From Evansella clarkii (lineage in GTDB: Bacteria; Bacillota; Bacilli; Bacillales; Salisediminibacteriaceae), in NCBI RefSeq assembly GCF_002019695.1, contig NZ_KV917376.1:3916974-3980973 (forward strand): a DNA stretch of 64,000 nucleotides, given 5' to 3'. Positions 8,690 to 17,330 of this stretch are shown here, piece after piece. The notes below the pieces were generated by a model. The model saw only the letters and a program-made list of their open reading frames with translations. It did not search any database and was not told the origin of the DNA. A program made the position numbers and the translations under genes. Within the stretch, counting starts at the first letter, position 1, and every line of letters starts with the position of its first letter.

Positions 8690-9826
8690 ATGGAGTTTCG
8701 GCCACTCATATTTTCTGCTTCCATAGGTCATGGACATAACCAGGCGGCAACAGCTCTGCAGCAGGAGTTCTGGAAAAAAGGCTATTTCCCTGAAATTATT
8801 GATACTTTCTATGAATTGAATCCGGTTCTTCATAAATTTATGTTAAGCAGTTATCTGAAGCTTCTTAAGCATGGCCCGCGTGTGTGGAGAAATATTTATT
8901 TGCGTGCGGAAGAATATCCATTATTTTTGTACCTTGACCGGTTTGGCCTTTTATTCGCTGACCATTTGCATAAAATAATCAGCAGGGAAGCCTGCCCGTT
9001 TATTATCTCTACCCACCCATTTGTAACTGCCTTTCTGACAAGTTTAAAGAGAAAAAAACAGCTGATGGTTCCCTTATATACCGTAATCACCGACTTTGTG
9101 TTACACCCGGCTTATCTGCGCCCGGAAGTGAATGGTTATTTTACGATTGATCCTAATTGCTCGGACTTTGCAAAACTCCATAATGTGCCATCAGACCGCT
9201 TTTTTTCAGCAGGCATTCCAATAATTACTGATCAGTTTATAAATAAATCAAAATGGAAAGCGCGCTACGACTTAGGATTAGAACAGGATAAGAAGACTTT
9301 ATTAATAGCAGGAGGCGGTATGGGGTTAACTAAATATATGGAGGTAATCAGGTGTATCGATAAGCTGAATAAGCCTATCCAGGTGCTCTGCATGGTCGGA
9401 CATAATTACAAAGCGAAGGAAAAAATCAAACTGATTAAAAGTAATCATGATATAAAAATTGTTGAATTCACCCAAAACTTCTTACTTTACTTAAAAGCAA
9501 GTGATGCCATTCTCTCAAAAGCTGGAGGCTTGACAATGGCGGAATCGTTAGCTTGTGAAACACCGATTGTAATATTTCACCCTGTGCCAGGACATGAAGA
9601 ACAAAACGCACAGTTTCTTGTTGATTCCGGAGCCGCAATAATGCCCAGCTGTGGAAAGGAAATTCCTGATGTGATAAACCGGGTTCTTTACGAGAAAAAT
9701 TGTTATTCACAGCTGAGAAAGAACGCGAAAAAACTTAAAAAACCTGATGCTGCCAGGAATATTGTCCATGAGATTATTAAACTGGAAAAACAGCAGCGTG
9801 AAAATATCCATTTAAGCTACAGTTAG
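8690..9826 (+). CDS. processive diacylglycerol glycosyltransferase-like (GT28, MGDG-synthase family)
   Basis: The 378-residue protein opens with FSASIGHGHNQAATAL, the glycine-rich acceptor loop of MGDG-synthase/UgtP enzymes, followed by the MGDG_synth domain (to about 170) and a C-terminal GT28 domain with IAGGGMG, SKAGGLTMAE and VIFHPVPGHEEQN (nucleotide-sugar binding). Length matches B. subtilis UgtP (about 380). It should transfer a sugar from a UDP-sugar to diacylglycerol on the inner membrane face. A GTGAGG site fixes the ATG. Its neighbour kinase acts on diacylglycerol, so the two may compete for or recycle the same lipid. The exact sugar and lipid are inference. Confidence 0.85.
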   Translation: MEFRPLIFSASIGHGHNQAATALQQEFWKKGYFPEIIDTFYELNPVLHKFMLSSYLKLLKHGPRVWRNIYLRAEEYPLFLYLDRFGLLFADHLHKIISREACPFIISTHPFVTAFLTSLKRKKQLMVPLYTVITDFVLHPAYLRPEVNGYFTIDPNCSDFAKLHNVPSDRFFSAGIPIITDQFINKSKWKARYDLGLEQDKKTLLIAGGGMGLTKYMEVIRCIDKLNKPIQVLCMVGHNYKAKEKIKLIKSNHDIKIVEFTQNFLLYLKASDAILSKAGGLTMAESLACETPIVIFHPVPGHEEQNAQFLVDSGAAIMPSCGKEIPDVINRVLYEKNCYSQLRKNAKKLKKPDAARNIVHEIIKLEKQQRENIHLSYS

Positions 9827-9844
9827 TGAGCGTTCGACATATTA

Positions 9845-9871
9845 CGACAGGTGCTGTCACTTGTCGAATTT
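9845..9871 (+). terminator. terminator, GACAGGTG/CACTTGTC hairpin
   Basis: CGACAGGTG (9845-9853) pairs with CACTTGTCG (9858-9866) around a 4-nt loop, followed by AATTTTC, 18 bp after the glycosyltransferase stop. It is one of several copies of a dispersed hairpin in this window. Confidence 0.65.
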
Positions 9872-9948
9872 TCTTCACCACTGGCTTTGCTCCCCTTTCT
9901 GTGATAAATTAAAGGCATTTAGAGACGACATAAGAAAGTGGGATGATT

Positions 9949-10539
9949 ATGGAAAAAGTAGATTTTGAGAAAGATAGGATTACTTCGGAGGAAGGACTTA
10001 GGGAGCTTATTGGCACGCCGAATGAATTTGTTGCTAATAAAACAATTTCTTTTATGGATGAAAATTGTAAAAAGTTTATCGCCGCCTCCCCGCTGATGTT
10101 TCTTGCCACATCTGATGCAGAAGGAAACTGTGATGTTTCACCTAGAGGCGACAGCCCTGGTTCCGTGCTTATCTTGAATGATCATCAGCTCGTTATTCCT
10201 GACCGCCCTGGTAACAAACGCCTTGATTCGATTTTAAATATTCTTTCCAATCCTCGCGCCGGATTGATTTTTCTTATTCCAGGCATGGATGAGGTGCTCC
10301 GTATCAACGGGAAGGCATCAATTATAATAAATGAAGAAATACTAAGCCAGATGAGCCTGAAAGGAAGACCTCCAGTACTTGGCATAGGAATCGACGTGGA
10401 AGAGTGCTTCATCCACTGTCCCCGGGCACTGCAAAAATCTACGATCTGGAAGCCGGACGAATGGCCGGATAAAACAGAAGTGCCTGCGATGATGGAGATT
10501 TATAAGGGACATCTCGCAATTAACGGACTGAAGAGGTGA
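9949..10539 (+). CDS. pyridoxamine 5'-phosphate oxidase-like FMN-binding protein
   Basis: The 196-residue protein (ATG 9949 has better spacing to AAAGTGGG than ATG 9943) matches the MSMEG_1061-type PPOX family: SPLMFLATSDAEGNCDVSPRGD (split-barrel FMN site), VIPDRPGNKRLDSILNIL and GLIFLIPGMDEVLRING. The C-terminus VEECFIHCPRALQKSTIW is typical of the family. These proteins bind FMN; physiological substrates are mostly unknown. It is 6 bp upstream of an FhuF-like gene with an intergenic GAGGTGAGG, so the two form an operon, perhaps linked to flavin/iron redox chemistry (inference). Confidence 0.85.
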   Translation: MEKVDFEKDRITSEEGLRELIGTPNEFVANKTISFMDENCKKFIAASPLMFLATSDAEGNCDVSPRGDSPGSVLILNDHQLVIPDRPGNKRLDSILNILSNPRAGLIFLIPGMDEVLRINGKASIIINEEILSQMSLKGRPPVLGIGIDVEECFIHCPRALQKSTIWKPDEWPDKTEVPAMMEIYKGHLAINGLKR

Positions 10540-10545
10540 GGAATT

Positions 10546-11199
10546 GTGGCTAATTTCGCTGAACTTGAGCGATTTCAAGTCTATATAAAGGAAGATCCGG
10601 CTGGTTTTCTGACGCTTAAGGATGCTATTAGCGGCCAGTTTGAGCAGTTAACAGCAACAGTCGGCAAAGCGAACCAATCGCCGAATGAAACCGTCACCAC
10701 CTCTATTTTTACCAGATACTACGGATTGTTCATAACAGCCCAGCTTTTTTTAAAAGCGCGACATCAAATATGGGACGGTCCATTAGATGAGATTTACTTA
10801 GTGCAGGAAGATAAAGTCACCACATTTCATCTGAATAAAAAATATATAAGAGACACTGAAGCTGGTGATCTGGAATACATACTGAAGAATTACGGCCATG
10901 GAGTTGTGCGAAGCCTTGCTGAGCAGGGAAACATCTCCTCTTATACGTTGTGGGAAAATATATGGGGTTATGTGCAATGGATGTACTCCACGACAGATAC
11001 CGAAGCTGGAAAAACTGATTTGGAAGAACTGCTTGATGACCCAATCTGGCAGCCAGAAATGCGCCGGTCAATGTTCCGAAGATTTCTCGGTAAAAAAACG
11101 TTCAGTGAATCCGTTTCGTTACATGAACGCATTACCTGCTGCTTATTAAAGGAGCTGCCTGACACAGAGAAATGTCCTTACTGTCCGAATCAAAAGTGA
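10546..11199 (+). CDS. FhuF-like siderophore-iron reductase ([2Fe-2S] C-terminus)
   Basis: The 217-residue protein starts with GTG at 10546 behind GAGGTGAGG. Its last residues contain CC, ten residues, C, two residues, C (CCLLKELPDTEKCPYC), exactly the CCX10CX2C cluster-ligating motif of FhuF ferric-siderophore reductases. The upstream part resembles the FhuF/IucA-IucC C-terminal region. FhuF reduces hydroxamate-bound ferric iron in the cytosol. It is in operon with the FMN protein at 9949, a plausible electron partner (inference). The siderophore permease genes lie 10 kb away. Confidence 0.8.
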   Translation: MANFAELERFQVYIKEDPAGFLTLKDAISGQFEQLTATVGKANQSPNETVTTSIFTRYYGLFITAQLFLKARHQIWDGPLDEIYLVQEDKVTTFHLNKKYIRDTEAGDLEYILKNYGHGVVRSLAEQGNISSYTLWENIWGYVQWMYSTTDTEAGKTDLEELLDDPIWQPEMRRSMFRRFLGKKTFSESVSLHERITCCLLKELPDTEKCPYCPNQK

Positions 11200-11519
11200 A
11201 GAGAAAAATAGCAGGGGTTCGGTTAACAGGATGAAAAAAAGGGGTGCAATCAGCATAACGGGTTCCGTACCCTATCACAAAATTGCAAATATAGGTGGAA
11301 ATGCAGGTTGTTTGCACCTATATTTGCACCCTGATTTGTGAAATATAATAGTGAAATTGAAATGGCTAAGTTCAATTTGAGCCGAACCGTTTTTGCCATT
11401 TTTTATTTTTTTGTTGAACTTAAGCACTTTTCCTTTAAGTTGGAACATTCCCAGATATAAATAACGTCAATAAACTACAGAGTTCAATACTTCGCTGTTG
11501 TGGTCACTGTTTTATACAT
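11200..11519. other. intergenic region with a 14-bp perfect inverted repeat
   Basis: No credible gene is seen in this 320-bp gap. A perfect 14-bp inverted repeat, TGCAAATATAGGTG (11284-11297) and its complement (11315-11328), encloses a 17-nt loop. No T run follows, so it is not an obvious terminator. It could be an operator, an RNA hairpin or a small mobile-repeat trace. Confidence 0.6.
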
Positions 11520-12524
11520 TTAAACCCTTCTGTTCCTAAGTGCTTCCCTATCTATATTTTGTGGAGGTTGTTCCAGCCACCTATTTTCAATCATCAATAT
11601 AACTCCATCATTCCCATATTGAAGTATTTCAGCCACTAGCCTTGTATAATGTCCACCTAAGTCCTTTCTTAGACTGGCACCAATTGCAGCTCCGTATCCA
11701 GCGACACTAAGTTCATTTAAACTTATTGTATGAAACATCATTAACTTATCTGAAAATGGTCCGTCAATGGATTGAGAAATCGTTGAATCCCATGTACTTG
11801 GCATCGGTACTTCATCTTCTAATAATATTTTTCTAAACACAGTTTCATGCTTTGCAGCTATTTCCAAGCCTCTTTCCATAAACTTTCTAACTTCAGGTGA
11901 TTTAGCAGTTTGGGAAAAACCTCCTACAAAGGTTCTGCCAATCGAGTTAGTTTCGCTATTTTTAGATATATGAGCTAATTCAATGGCTGTTAAAGGACGA
12001 TGTTTTCCTATTAATCCTGATAGGAAGGATTCACTATGAAGGTATTCTGCTTTCTCCATTGGTCCTATTGTTGGTGATCGGATAAAAGCACCTTTTTTTA
12101 GTAATAACTCGCAAGCATTATTGTAAAGTTTTATAAACATTTCGGAAGTAGCTGAAAAAAACTCTCTAATATCCTTTCGAGCCAATACTTCAAGGAAAGC
12201 TGATGCAGCTGCTGCTCCGGCAGATGCCATATATTTAATATATCGCAAGGTAAAAAGGTCTGAATAAACCCGACCTGCATTTAAGTTCACATCTTCTTGT
12301 GTAAAACCAATAGGTATTGCATGATTTTCTTTTTCAAAGATTTGTTTGACTTCCCGTATAACAAAATTACAATTTGTTAAGGCTGTTTGAATAAGGTCTG
12401 TTGCCTCTGAGTCTTCATTAACATTCGCAAAATGCTGAACGGTACAATAAGCCATTGAGTTTTGCATATAAGCACCCCACAAGGCTGCAACTTCTGAAGA
12501 AACAAGTTTTGGATTATGTTCCAA
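11520..12524 (-). CDS. DUF3231 family protein
   Basis: The 334-residue protein has two similar alpha-helical halves, characteristic of DUF3231 proteins of Bacillaceae (ferritin-like helical bundles, several abundant in sporulating cells). Recognisable segments are VAALWGAYMQNSM, SDLFTLRYIKYM and the second-half LMMFHTISLNELSVAGYGAAIGASLRKDL. No membrane segment or signal is seen. The start is TTG at 12524 with GGAGATG upstream. It stands alone, followed by a 320-bp gap. Function is not established for the family. Confidence 0.8.
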   Translation of the reverse strand: MEHNPKLVSSEVAALWGAYMQNSMAYCTVQHFANVNEDSEATDLIQTALTNCNFVIREVKQIFEKENHAIPIGFTQEDVNLNAGRVYSDLFTLRYIKYMASAGAAAASAFLEVLARKDIREFFSATSEMFIKLYNNACELLLKKGAFIRSPTIGPMEKAEYLHSESFLSGLIGKHRPLTAIELAHISKNSETNSIGRTFVGGFSQTAKSPEVRKFMERGLEIAAKHETVFRKILLEDEVPMPSTWDSTISQSIDGPFSDKLMMFHTISLNELSVAGYGAAIGASLRKDLGGHYTRLVAEILQYGNDGVILMIENRWLEQPPQNIDREALRNRRV

Positions 12525-12686
12525 TTAATACATCTCCTTTCAATTTTATTATGACTTAAAAGGAGTAATTAAATACCAAAAGCCCCTATTTAACTAACCA
12601 AAACATAATTTTTCAGTGTAAAAAAGAGCTGCAACAATGCCACACGTCATTGCACTATCCCTCTCCAATACTTCAAAAAGAAGTCA

Positions 12687-12904
12687 CTAACGGATGAACG
12701 CTAATTCTCTATTAGCAAGAGCATCCTTTAACCATCGAGGATGAATTTCCAATTAGTCTCGAGGCAGGTTTTCTGGACCAATAAATTTTATTTCAAGTGA
12801 TTCATCAGAATTACATTTAACTTCTCTTTTCTGTAATAAAACTTGTTTTCCCCATTCAAAATAATAACTGCTACGCCTGCTTTTAATTCATCAATTCTTT
12901 TCAT
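12687..12904 (-). pseudogene. Nudix hydrolase relic with internal deletion and frameshifts
   Basis: The ATG at 12904 follows a GGAGG site and begins MKRIDELKAGVAVIILNG. A frame change then gives GKQVLLQKR, typical of Nudix N-termini. The sequence jumps straight to KCNSDESLEIKFIGPENLP, and a further frame gives HPRWLKDALANRELAFIR before a stop at 12687. The central Nudix box and flanks (roughly 70-80 residues) are missing. The pieces match the order of small Bacillus Nudix proteins, so this is a collapsed gene rather than chance. Confidence 0.7.
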
Positions 12905-12929
12905 TAAATAATCCTCCCTAAAATAATAA

Positions 12930-12996
12930 AAAAGGTCCGAGGGATTAGAATTTCAGCGCATAGCAAATACGCTGAATCTTTCCCCTCGGACCTTTT
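12930..12996. terminator. compound bidirectional terminator
   Basis: An outer stem, AAAAGGTCCGAGGG with its near-perfect complement (12930-12943 and 12982-12996), encloses an inner stem TTCAGCG/CGCTGAA (12952-12958 and 12970-12976). A and T runs flank both sides. It lies downstream of the PP2C gene on the minus strand. Confidence 0.7.
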
Positions 12997-13051
12997 ATGT
13001 CAGTAGGTGCCTTTATTGTTATGGTAAAAGATGTAGCCCGCGGTCACGGAC

Positions 13052-13888
13052 CTAATAAGATAGCTGAACGGACTTTTGATCGCTCGGTCTGGTGGCCTCT
13101 TTCGTGATGTTAACTTTCCAGGAAACGATGGTAGTACTGTCTCTGACATGATTATCCTTAATTTTCTCAAGCATTTCCCTAATGATTCTATCGTCATCAT
13201 ACCGATTTAAGAAGGAATTATACATTTGGAGCGGATTTGAATACGGTTCATTTGGGCATTCAATTAACCCATCAGTGGTTAAGAATAATCGGTTCTCCCC
13301 TTTTCTTAACTCCTTTATCCCTATAGTGTAACAAGGCACTTCCTCCTCAAAAGTATTCACCTGTCCAATCCATTCATAAAATTGCCGTTGATTTAACTGG
13401 TACTGACCTAGTTCAGCTAACTCTTTGTGAAAAAAATAGAGAACACAATCGCCCACAGAAAACCACCATACATATTTGTCTTTTCTTACCACGATTAAAC
13501 AGGCAGTTTCTCCATTGATCTTCTGGCAGGCAGATAAAAATTCCTGTGATTGAAAAATACTTAGTATCTTTTCTTCTAATTTTTTAAATGTAGAATGAGC
13601 TGGTGGCAATGATAAAATATGTTTTATATGAGATCCTTCAGCCACAAATTGCTCTGTGATTAATTCGGCACTCTCAGAAGTATTATGTGCATCCAGTAGA
13701 ATAGTAAACTCCCAATCTTCCTTTATATTAAACCAGATCAAACATCCGTCTTCATTTTTAGATTGGCCTGCGTCCGAATTGCCGCCATAACGCCCAAGTA
13801 CTATATGATTTAGTTGAAGTATATCTGGTTTATCGATGAAATTTTCCTGGCTCCCTGTCCAGCTGAAACCTTTCATATTGTTACTCAT
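13052..13888 (-). CDS. PP2C-family protein serine/threonine phosphatase
   Basis: The 278-residue protein has the PP2C order: YGGNSDAGQSKNEDG (metal Asp in motif 1), LLDAHNTS where DGHG is usual, VGDCVLYFF and LTTDGLIECP (metal Asp late in the fold), and a final RDSTTIV. Key acidic residues appear present, so activity is likely. No membrane segment is seen, so it is cytosolic. It overlaps the upstream HIT gene by 8 bases and has its own GGAG site inside it, indicating a two-gene operon ending at the 12930 terminator. No partner kinase is in the window. Confidence 0.82.
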   Translation of the reverse strand: MSNNMKGFSWTGSQENFIDKPDILQLNHIVLGRYGGNSDAGQSKNEDGCLIWFNIKEDWEFTILLDAHNTSESAELITEQFVAEGSHIKHILSLPPAHSTFKKLEEKILSIFQSQEFLSACQKINGETACLIVVRKDKYVWWFSVGDCVLYFFHKELAELGQYQLNQRQFYEWIGQVNTFEEEVPCYTIGIKELRKGENRLFLTTDGLIECPNEPYSNPLQMYNSFLNRYDDDRIIREMLEKIKDNHVRDSTTIVSWKVNITKEATRPSDQKSVQLSY

Positions 13889-14333
13889 GTGTATTTTTCT
13901 CCAGATATGCTTTTATTCGATTGCATAGTTCAATCACTTCGTTATCGTTGCCCATCGGCGCATATTCCCAGTCATACACGGCATTTGGCCCCCAGTATTC
14001 TTTAGGAGTGTTCGGATAACGGGGAACTAAATGCATATGCAGGTGGGGAACGGCATCTCCCATCACATAAGAATAAATATGTTCCGCATTTTCACTCTCC
14101 AAAAGTGCTCTGCTGACTCTTGCTATGATCATACCAAACGCTGTCGCTTCTTCCATATTCATATCACCAAGCGTTGGTACGTGCCTTTTTAAATCAATCA
14201 TAATATGGCCTAAATAGTTTGGCTCTGCATTTCTGTCAATATGGCCAACATAAACATAAACATCCTCATAAATCTTAATTCCAGAGGTTTGTATATTGCC
14301 AGAGTGTTTATTACAAATAAAACAATCATTCAC
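13881..14333 (-). CDS. HIT-family nucleotide hydrolase/transferase
   Basis: The 150-residue protein carries the histidine triad HLHMHLVPRYP (about residues 106-116) with the catalytic middle His, and a short Cys pair at the N-terminus (CFICNKH). Members hydrolyse or transfer nucleotides from adenylated or nucleotidyl compounds. The start is GTG 14333 after GAGGCGGG. The 3' end overlaps the PP2C start by 8 bases, so translation is probably coupled. The extension after the triad (PNTPKEYWGPNAVYDW) is typical of one bacterial HIT subgroup. Confidence 0.85.
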   Translation of the reverse strand: MNDCFICNKHSGNIQTSGIKIYEDVYVYVGHIDRNAEPNYLGHIMIDLKRHVPTLGDMNMEEATAFGMIIARVSRALLESENAEHIYSYVMGDAVPHLHMHLVPRYPNTPKEYWGPNAVYDWEYAPMGNDNEVIELCNRIKAYLEKNTHE

Positions 14334-14402
14334 AAGAATCCCGCCTCTTTTTTTATAATATTCCTAAAATTATAATATAAATTTCCAGAATTTGAAATAA
14401 AT

Positions 14403-14437
14403 AAAAAAAGAGATAACAATTCAAATGTGAATTGTTA
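14403..14437 (-). terminator. terminator of the monooxygenase-esterase operon
   Basis: A perfect 10-bp stem TAACAATTCA/TGAATTGTTA (14414-14423 and 14428-14437) is followed on the minus strand by a T run, 33 bp after the esterase stop. It separates that operon from the HIT gene. Confidence 0.75.
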
Positions 14438-14469
14438 CCTCCAGGATTTTTCGACAAGTGCCTGGCACC

Positions 14470-15414
14470 TTACGCAGGTGCAACCGTATTATCGAATGCC
14501 CGTTTTAGTGCTTCTGCAGCCTGGCCGAATGACTTTCTTCCTTCATCCAGTGCACCAGGCATCCAGAAAAAGCCGTGAATCATGCCTTCATATCGGGTTA
14601 CTTCTACCTCTACACCGGCTTCCTTCAGCCGCTCCGCATAAGCTTCTCCTTCATCCCTGAGTGGATCGAATCCGGCTGTTAATACGAGAGCAGGAGGCAA
14701 TCCGCTTAAATCTTCCGACTGAAGCGGAGAAGCATAAGGATTTATACCATCCTCTTCATTTCTCAAATAATGATTCCAGAACCATACCATACTGTCCTTT
14801 GTTAAGAAGTAACCTTCTCCATTTTCCAGATACGACGGGGTCGCAAAGGAATGGTTTGTTACCGGGTAAATAAGCATTTGAAATGCGATGGAAAATTCGC
14901 CTCTGTCCCTTGCCATTAGTGAAACTGCGGCTGCCAGATTTCCGCCGGCACTATCGCCCCCAACAGCTACCCGATCTTTATCTACATTGATAGTTGCGGC
15001 ATTTTCAGCCACCCACTTCGCAGCAGCATAGCTGTCATCTGCCGGTATCGGGAATTTATGTTCTGGTGCCATCCTGTAATCAACAGACACTACCACACAA
15101 TTTGCCTGATTCGTCAAAAGGCGGCAGGGAACATCCACGGTATCAAGGTCACCGATTACCCATCCTCCGCCGTGATAATATACCAATGCAGGGAATGGCC
15201 CTTCCCCCACTGGAGTATAAATGCGAACAGCAATTTCGCCGCCCTCCACAGGAATAGTTCTGTTTTCAACCTTCCCAACCTGTTCCGGTTCTCCTGCCAA
15301 AGGACTCAAATCAATACTTGCTCTTGCCTCTTCCGGTGTCAGTGTGTGCATTTCAGGGCCGCCGGCAGCCTCCAGTTGATCAAGGATAAATTTTGCTTGT
15401 GGATCTAATGCCAT
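14470..15414 (-). CDS. alpha/beta hydrolase, hormone-sensitive-lipase-type esterase
   Basis: The 314-residue enzyme has the HSL-family oxyanion motif YHGGGWVIGD (about residues 79-88), nucleophile elbow GGDSAGGN (about 153), the catalytic Asp in DPLRDEGEAYA and the His in HGFFWM. It hydrolyses short acyl esters in the cytosol. It lies 56 bp downstream of a Baeyer-Villiger-type monooxygenase gene, on the same strand. Such pairs convert ketones to esters or lactones and then hydrolyse them, which is the likely pathway here. A GGGGGAAA site supports the ATG. Confidence 0.9.
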   Translation of the reverse strand: MALDPQAKFILDQLEAAGGPEMHTLTPEEARASIDLSPLAGEPEQVGKVENRTIPVEGGEIAVRIYTPVGEGPFPALVYYHGGGWVIGDLDTVDVPCRLLTNQANCVVVSVDYRMAPEHKFPIPADDSYAAAKWVAENAATINVDKDRVAVGGDSAGGNLAAAVSLMARDRGEFSIAFQMLIYPVTNHSFATPSYLENGEGYFLTKDSMVWFWNHYLRNEEDGINPYASPLQSEDLSGLPPALVLTAGFDPLRDEGEAYAERLKEAGVEVEVTRYEGMIHGFFWMPGALDEGRKSFGQAAEALKRAFDNTVAPA

Positions 15415-15470
15415 TTTTCGTTTCCCCCTTTAAATTTTTCATCCATTAATGTGGATCTTCCCGTCACCTG

Positions 15471-17117
15471 TCAGATTCCCAGTTTTTCTTCCGTCGTCTT
15501 TAAAGTAAATCCTTCATAGCCCTTCTTCGCTACTTCATCGCATATTTCACGATACGGGCCTACTCCTCCAAGATAAATCTGGAAGCCCCGTGCCTTCTCT
15601 TCAATATTCGCTCCCATGTACCAGGAGTCTGTTTTCGTAAATAATGTAGCATCTGCTATCTCTCTGCATTGCTTACTCCAGACGATTTCAGATGGTTCAT
15701 CCACCTCAATAATTCCTTTATTTTGCTCGCGCATATAATTAATACAATCCGAGACCCACTCTACATGCTGTTCAATCGATACCATCATATTACTAAGTAC
15801 AGATGGGCTTTCCGGGCCAGTAAGCATAAACATATTCGGGAAACCAGCCGTACCAATACCTAAATAGGTTCTTGTTGCAGCTCCATTCTCCCACTTTTCC
15901 TTCAATGAAACCCCGCCTCTGCCCCGAATGTCCATTTTAAACAGTGGACCGGTCATGGCGTCAAAACCAGTTGCGAAGACTATCATATCCAGTTCATATT
16001 CTTTATCTGTTGTTTTAACACCATCAGCAGTGATTTCTTCAATAGGTGCTTTCTTCACATCTATAAGACTTACATTTTTCCGGTTATATGTTTCGAAATA
16101 ATTGGTGTCAATGATAGGACGCTTCGTTGCATAAAAATAGTCTGGTAAAAGTTTTTCAGCAGTTTCCGGGTCTTTCACGATTTCTCTTATTTTCTCCCGG
16201 ATAAAGGAAGCAACTGTCTCATTTGCTTCCGGTGAAAGGGTCAAATCATTGTAGGCGTAGGAAAATGCCAGAAGGCCGCCTTTTTTCCAGGCTTCTTCAA
16301 ATGTTTTGTTTCGTTCCGCTTCCGTTACTTCCAGTGCAGACTTTTCTCCAGGGCTGATCGGTATCCCGACTAGAGACTGACGCATTTTTCTCCTGATATC
16401 ACTGAAATTTTCTCTTACTTCCTTCAAATATTCCGGATCGTTTGCTTCATTATGGGCAGGAATACTGTACTGTGGCGTCCGCTGAAATACAGTAAGATGT
16501 TCTGCTTTTTGAGCTATCACGGGGATAGCCTGAATTCCGCTTGACCCGGTGCCAATAACACCAACGTGTTTACCTTTAAAATCTACTCCTTCATGAGGCC
16601 ACAGCCCTGTATGGTACCACTCCCCTTTAAAGTTCTCTAAGCCTTTAAACTTAGGGACATTCGAAGCAGATAGACACCCTACTGCTGTTATAAAATATTG
16701 GGCTGACACTGATTCACCATTACTTAACTGGACGTTCCATCTATTCGTTTTTTCATCAAATACAGCTGTTTGCACTCTCGTTTTAAATTGAATATCTTTT
16801 CTCAAGTCAAACTTATCAGCAACATAATTGATGTAGCTTAATATTTCAGGTTGTTCCGCATATTTTGAAGACCAGGTCCATTCGTCAAGGAGTTCCTCTG
16901 AGAAAGTATAGTTATAATAGATACTTTCTACGTCACATCGTGCGCCAGGATATCGGTTCCAGTACCATGTTCCACCTACATTATCTGCTGCTTCAAAAAC
17001 ACGAGTAGTGAATCCTGCTTCCCGGAGCTGATGGAGCATATACAATCCGGAAAACCCTGCTCCAACTATGAGAGCATCTAAGTATGTGGTTTTATCCCCG
17101 TTTTGAGTTGATGTCAT
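15471..17117 (-). CDS. flavin-dependent Baeyer-Villiger monooxygenase
   Basis: The 548-residue enzyme has two dinucleotide-binding motifs, VGAGFSG (FAD, about 18) and IGTGSSG (NADPH, about 190), flanking the Baeyer-Villiger fingerprint FKGEWYHTGLWP just before the second. This matches cyclohexanone-monooxygenase-like type I enzymes in length and order. It inserts oxygen beside a ketone using O2 and NADPH to give an ester or lactone. A GGAGGAG site precedes the ATG. It leads an operon with the esterase at 14470. A LuxR regulator is divergent and a cre site lies upstream, implying catabolic use of a ketone under carbon control. Confidence 0.9.
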   Translation of the reverse strand: MTSTQNGDKTTYLDALIVGAGFSGLYMLHQLREAGFTTRVFEAADNVGGTWYWNRYPGARCDVESIYYNYTFSEELLDEWTWSSKYAEQPEILSYINYVADKFDLRKDIQFKTRVQTAVFDEKTNRWNVQLSNGESVSAQYFITAVGCLSASNVPKFKGLENFKGEWYHTGLWPHEGVDFKGKHVGVIGTGSSGIQAIPVIAQKAEHLTVFQRTPQYSIPAHNEANDPEYLKEVRENFSDIRRKMRQSLVGIPISPGEKSALEVTEAERNKTFEEAWKKGGLLAFSYAYNDLTLSPEANETVASFIREKIREIVKDPETAEKLLPDYFYATKRPIIDTNYFETYNRKNVSLIDVKKAPIEEITADGVKTTDKEYELDMIVFATGFDAMTGPLFKMDIRGRGGVSLKEKWENGAATRTYLGIGTAGFPNMFMLTGPESPSVLSNMMVSIEQHVEWVSDCINYMREQNKGIIEVDEPSEIVWSKQCREIADATLFTKTDSWYMGANIEEKARGFQIYLGGVGPYREICDEVAKKGYEGFTLKTTEEKLGI

Positions 17118-17170
17118 TTAATCTCCTCCTTATTCCTTTTGTCTTTCAAAAACATGTCTTTAACCAACAA

Positions 17171-17186
17171 TTGGAAACGCTTTCAA
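17171..17186. promoter_or_regulatory. catabolite-response element (cre), CcpA target
   Basis: TTGGAAACGCTTTCAA, 54 bp upstream of the monooxygenase ATG, fits the cre consensus on the minus strand (TGAAAGCGTTTCCA). It lies in the 213-bp divergent region shared with the LuxR gene. Carbon-catabolite control of the operon is the inferred role. Confidence 0.6.
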
Positions 17187-17330
17187 AAATAAGGTCTTTT
17201 TTCCTACCCACTCCCCTCTGTACTAAAGAAAAATAATCATATAAGTCTATATTATAAGCATATATGGTTGTTTATAATTTGAATATTCCTAATTTTCTAT
17301 CTACTAATCCCCTGTAAAGAAGGTGTTTAT

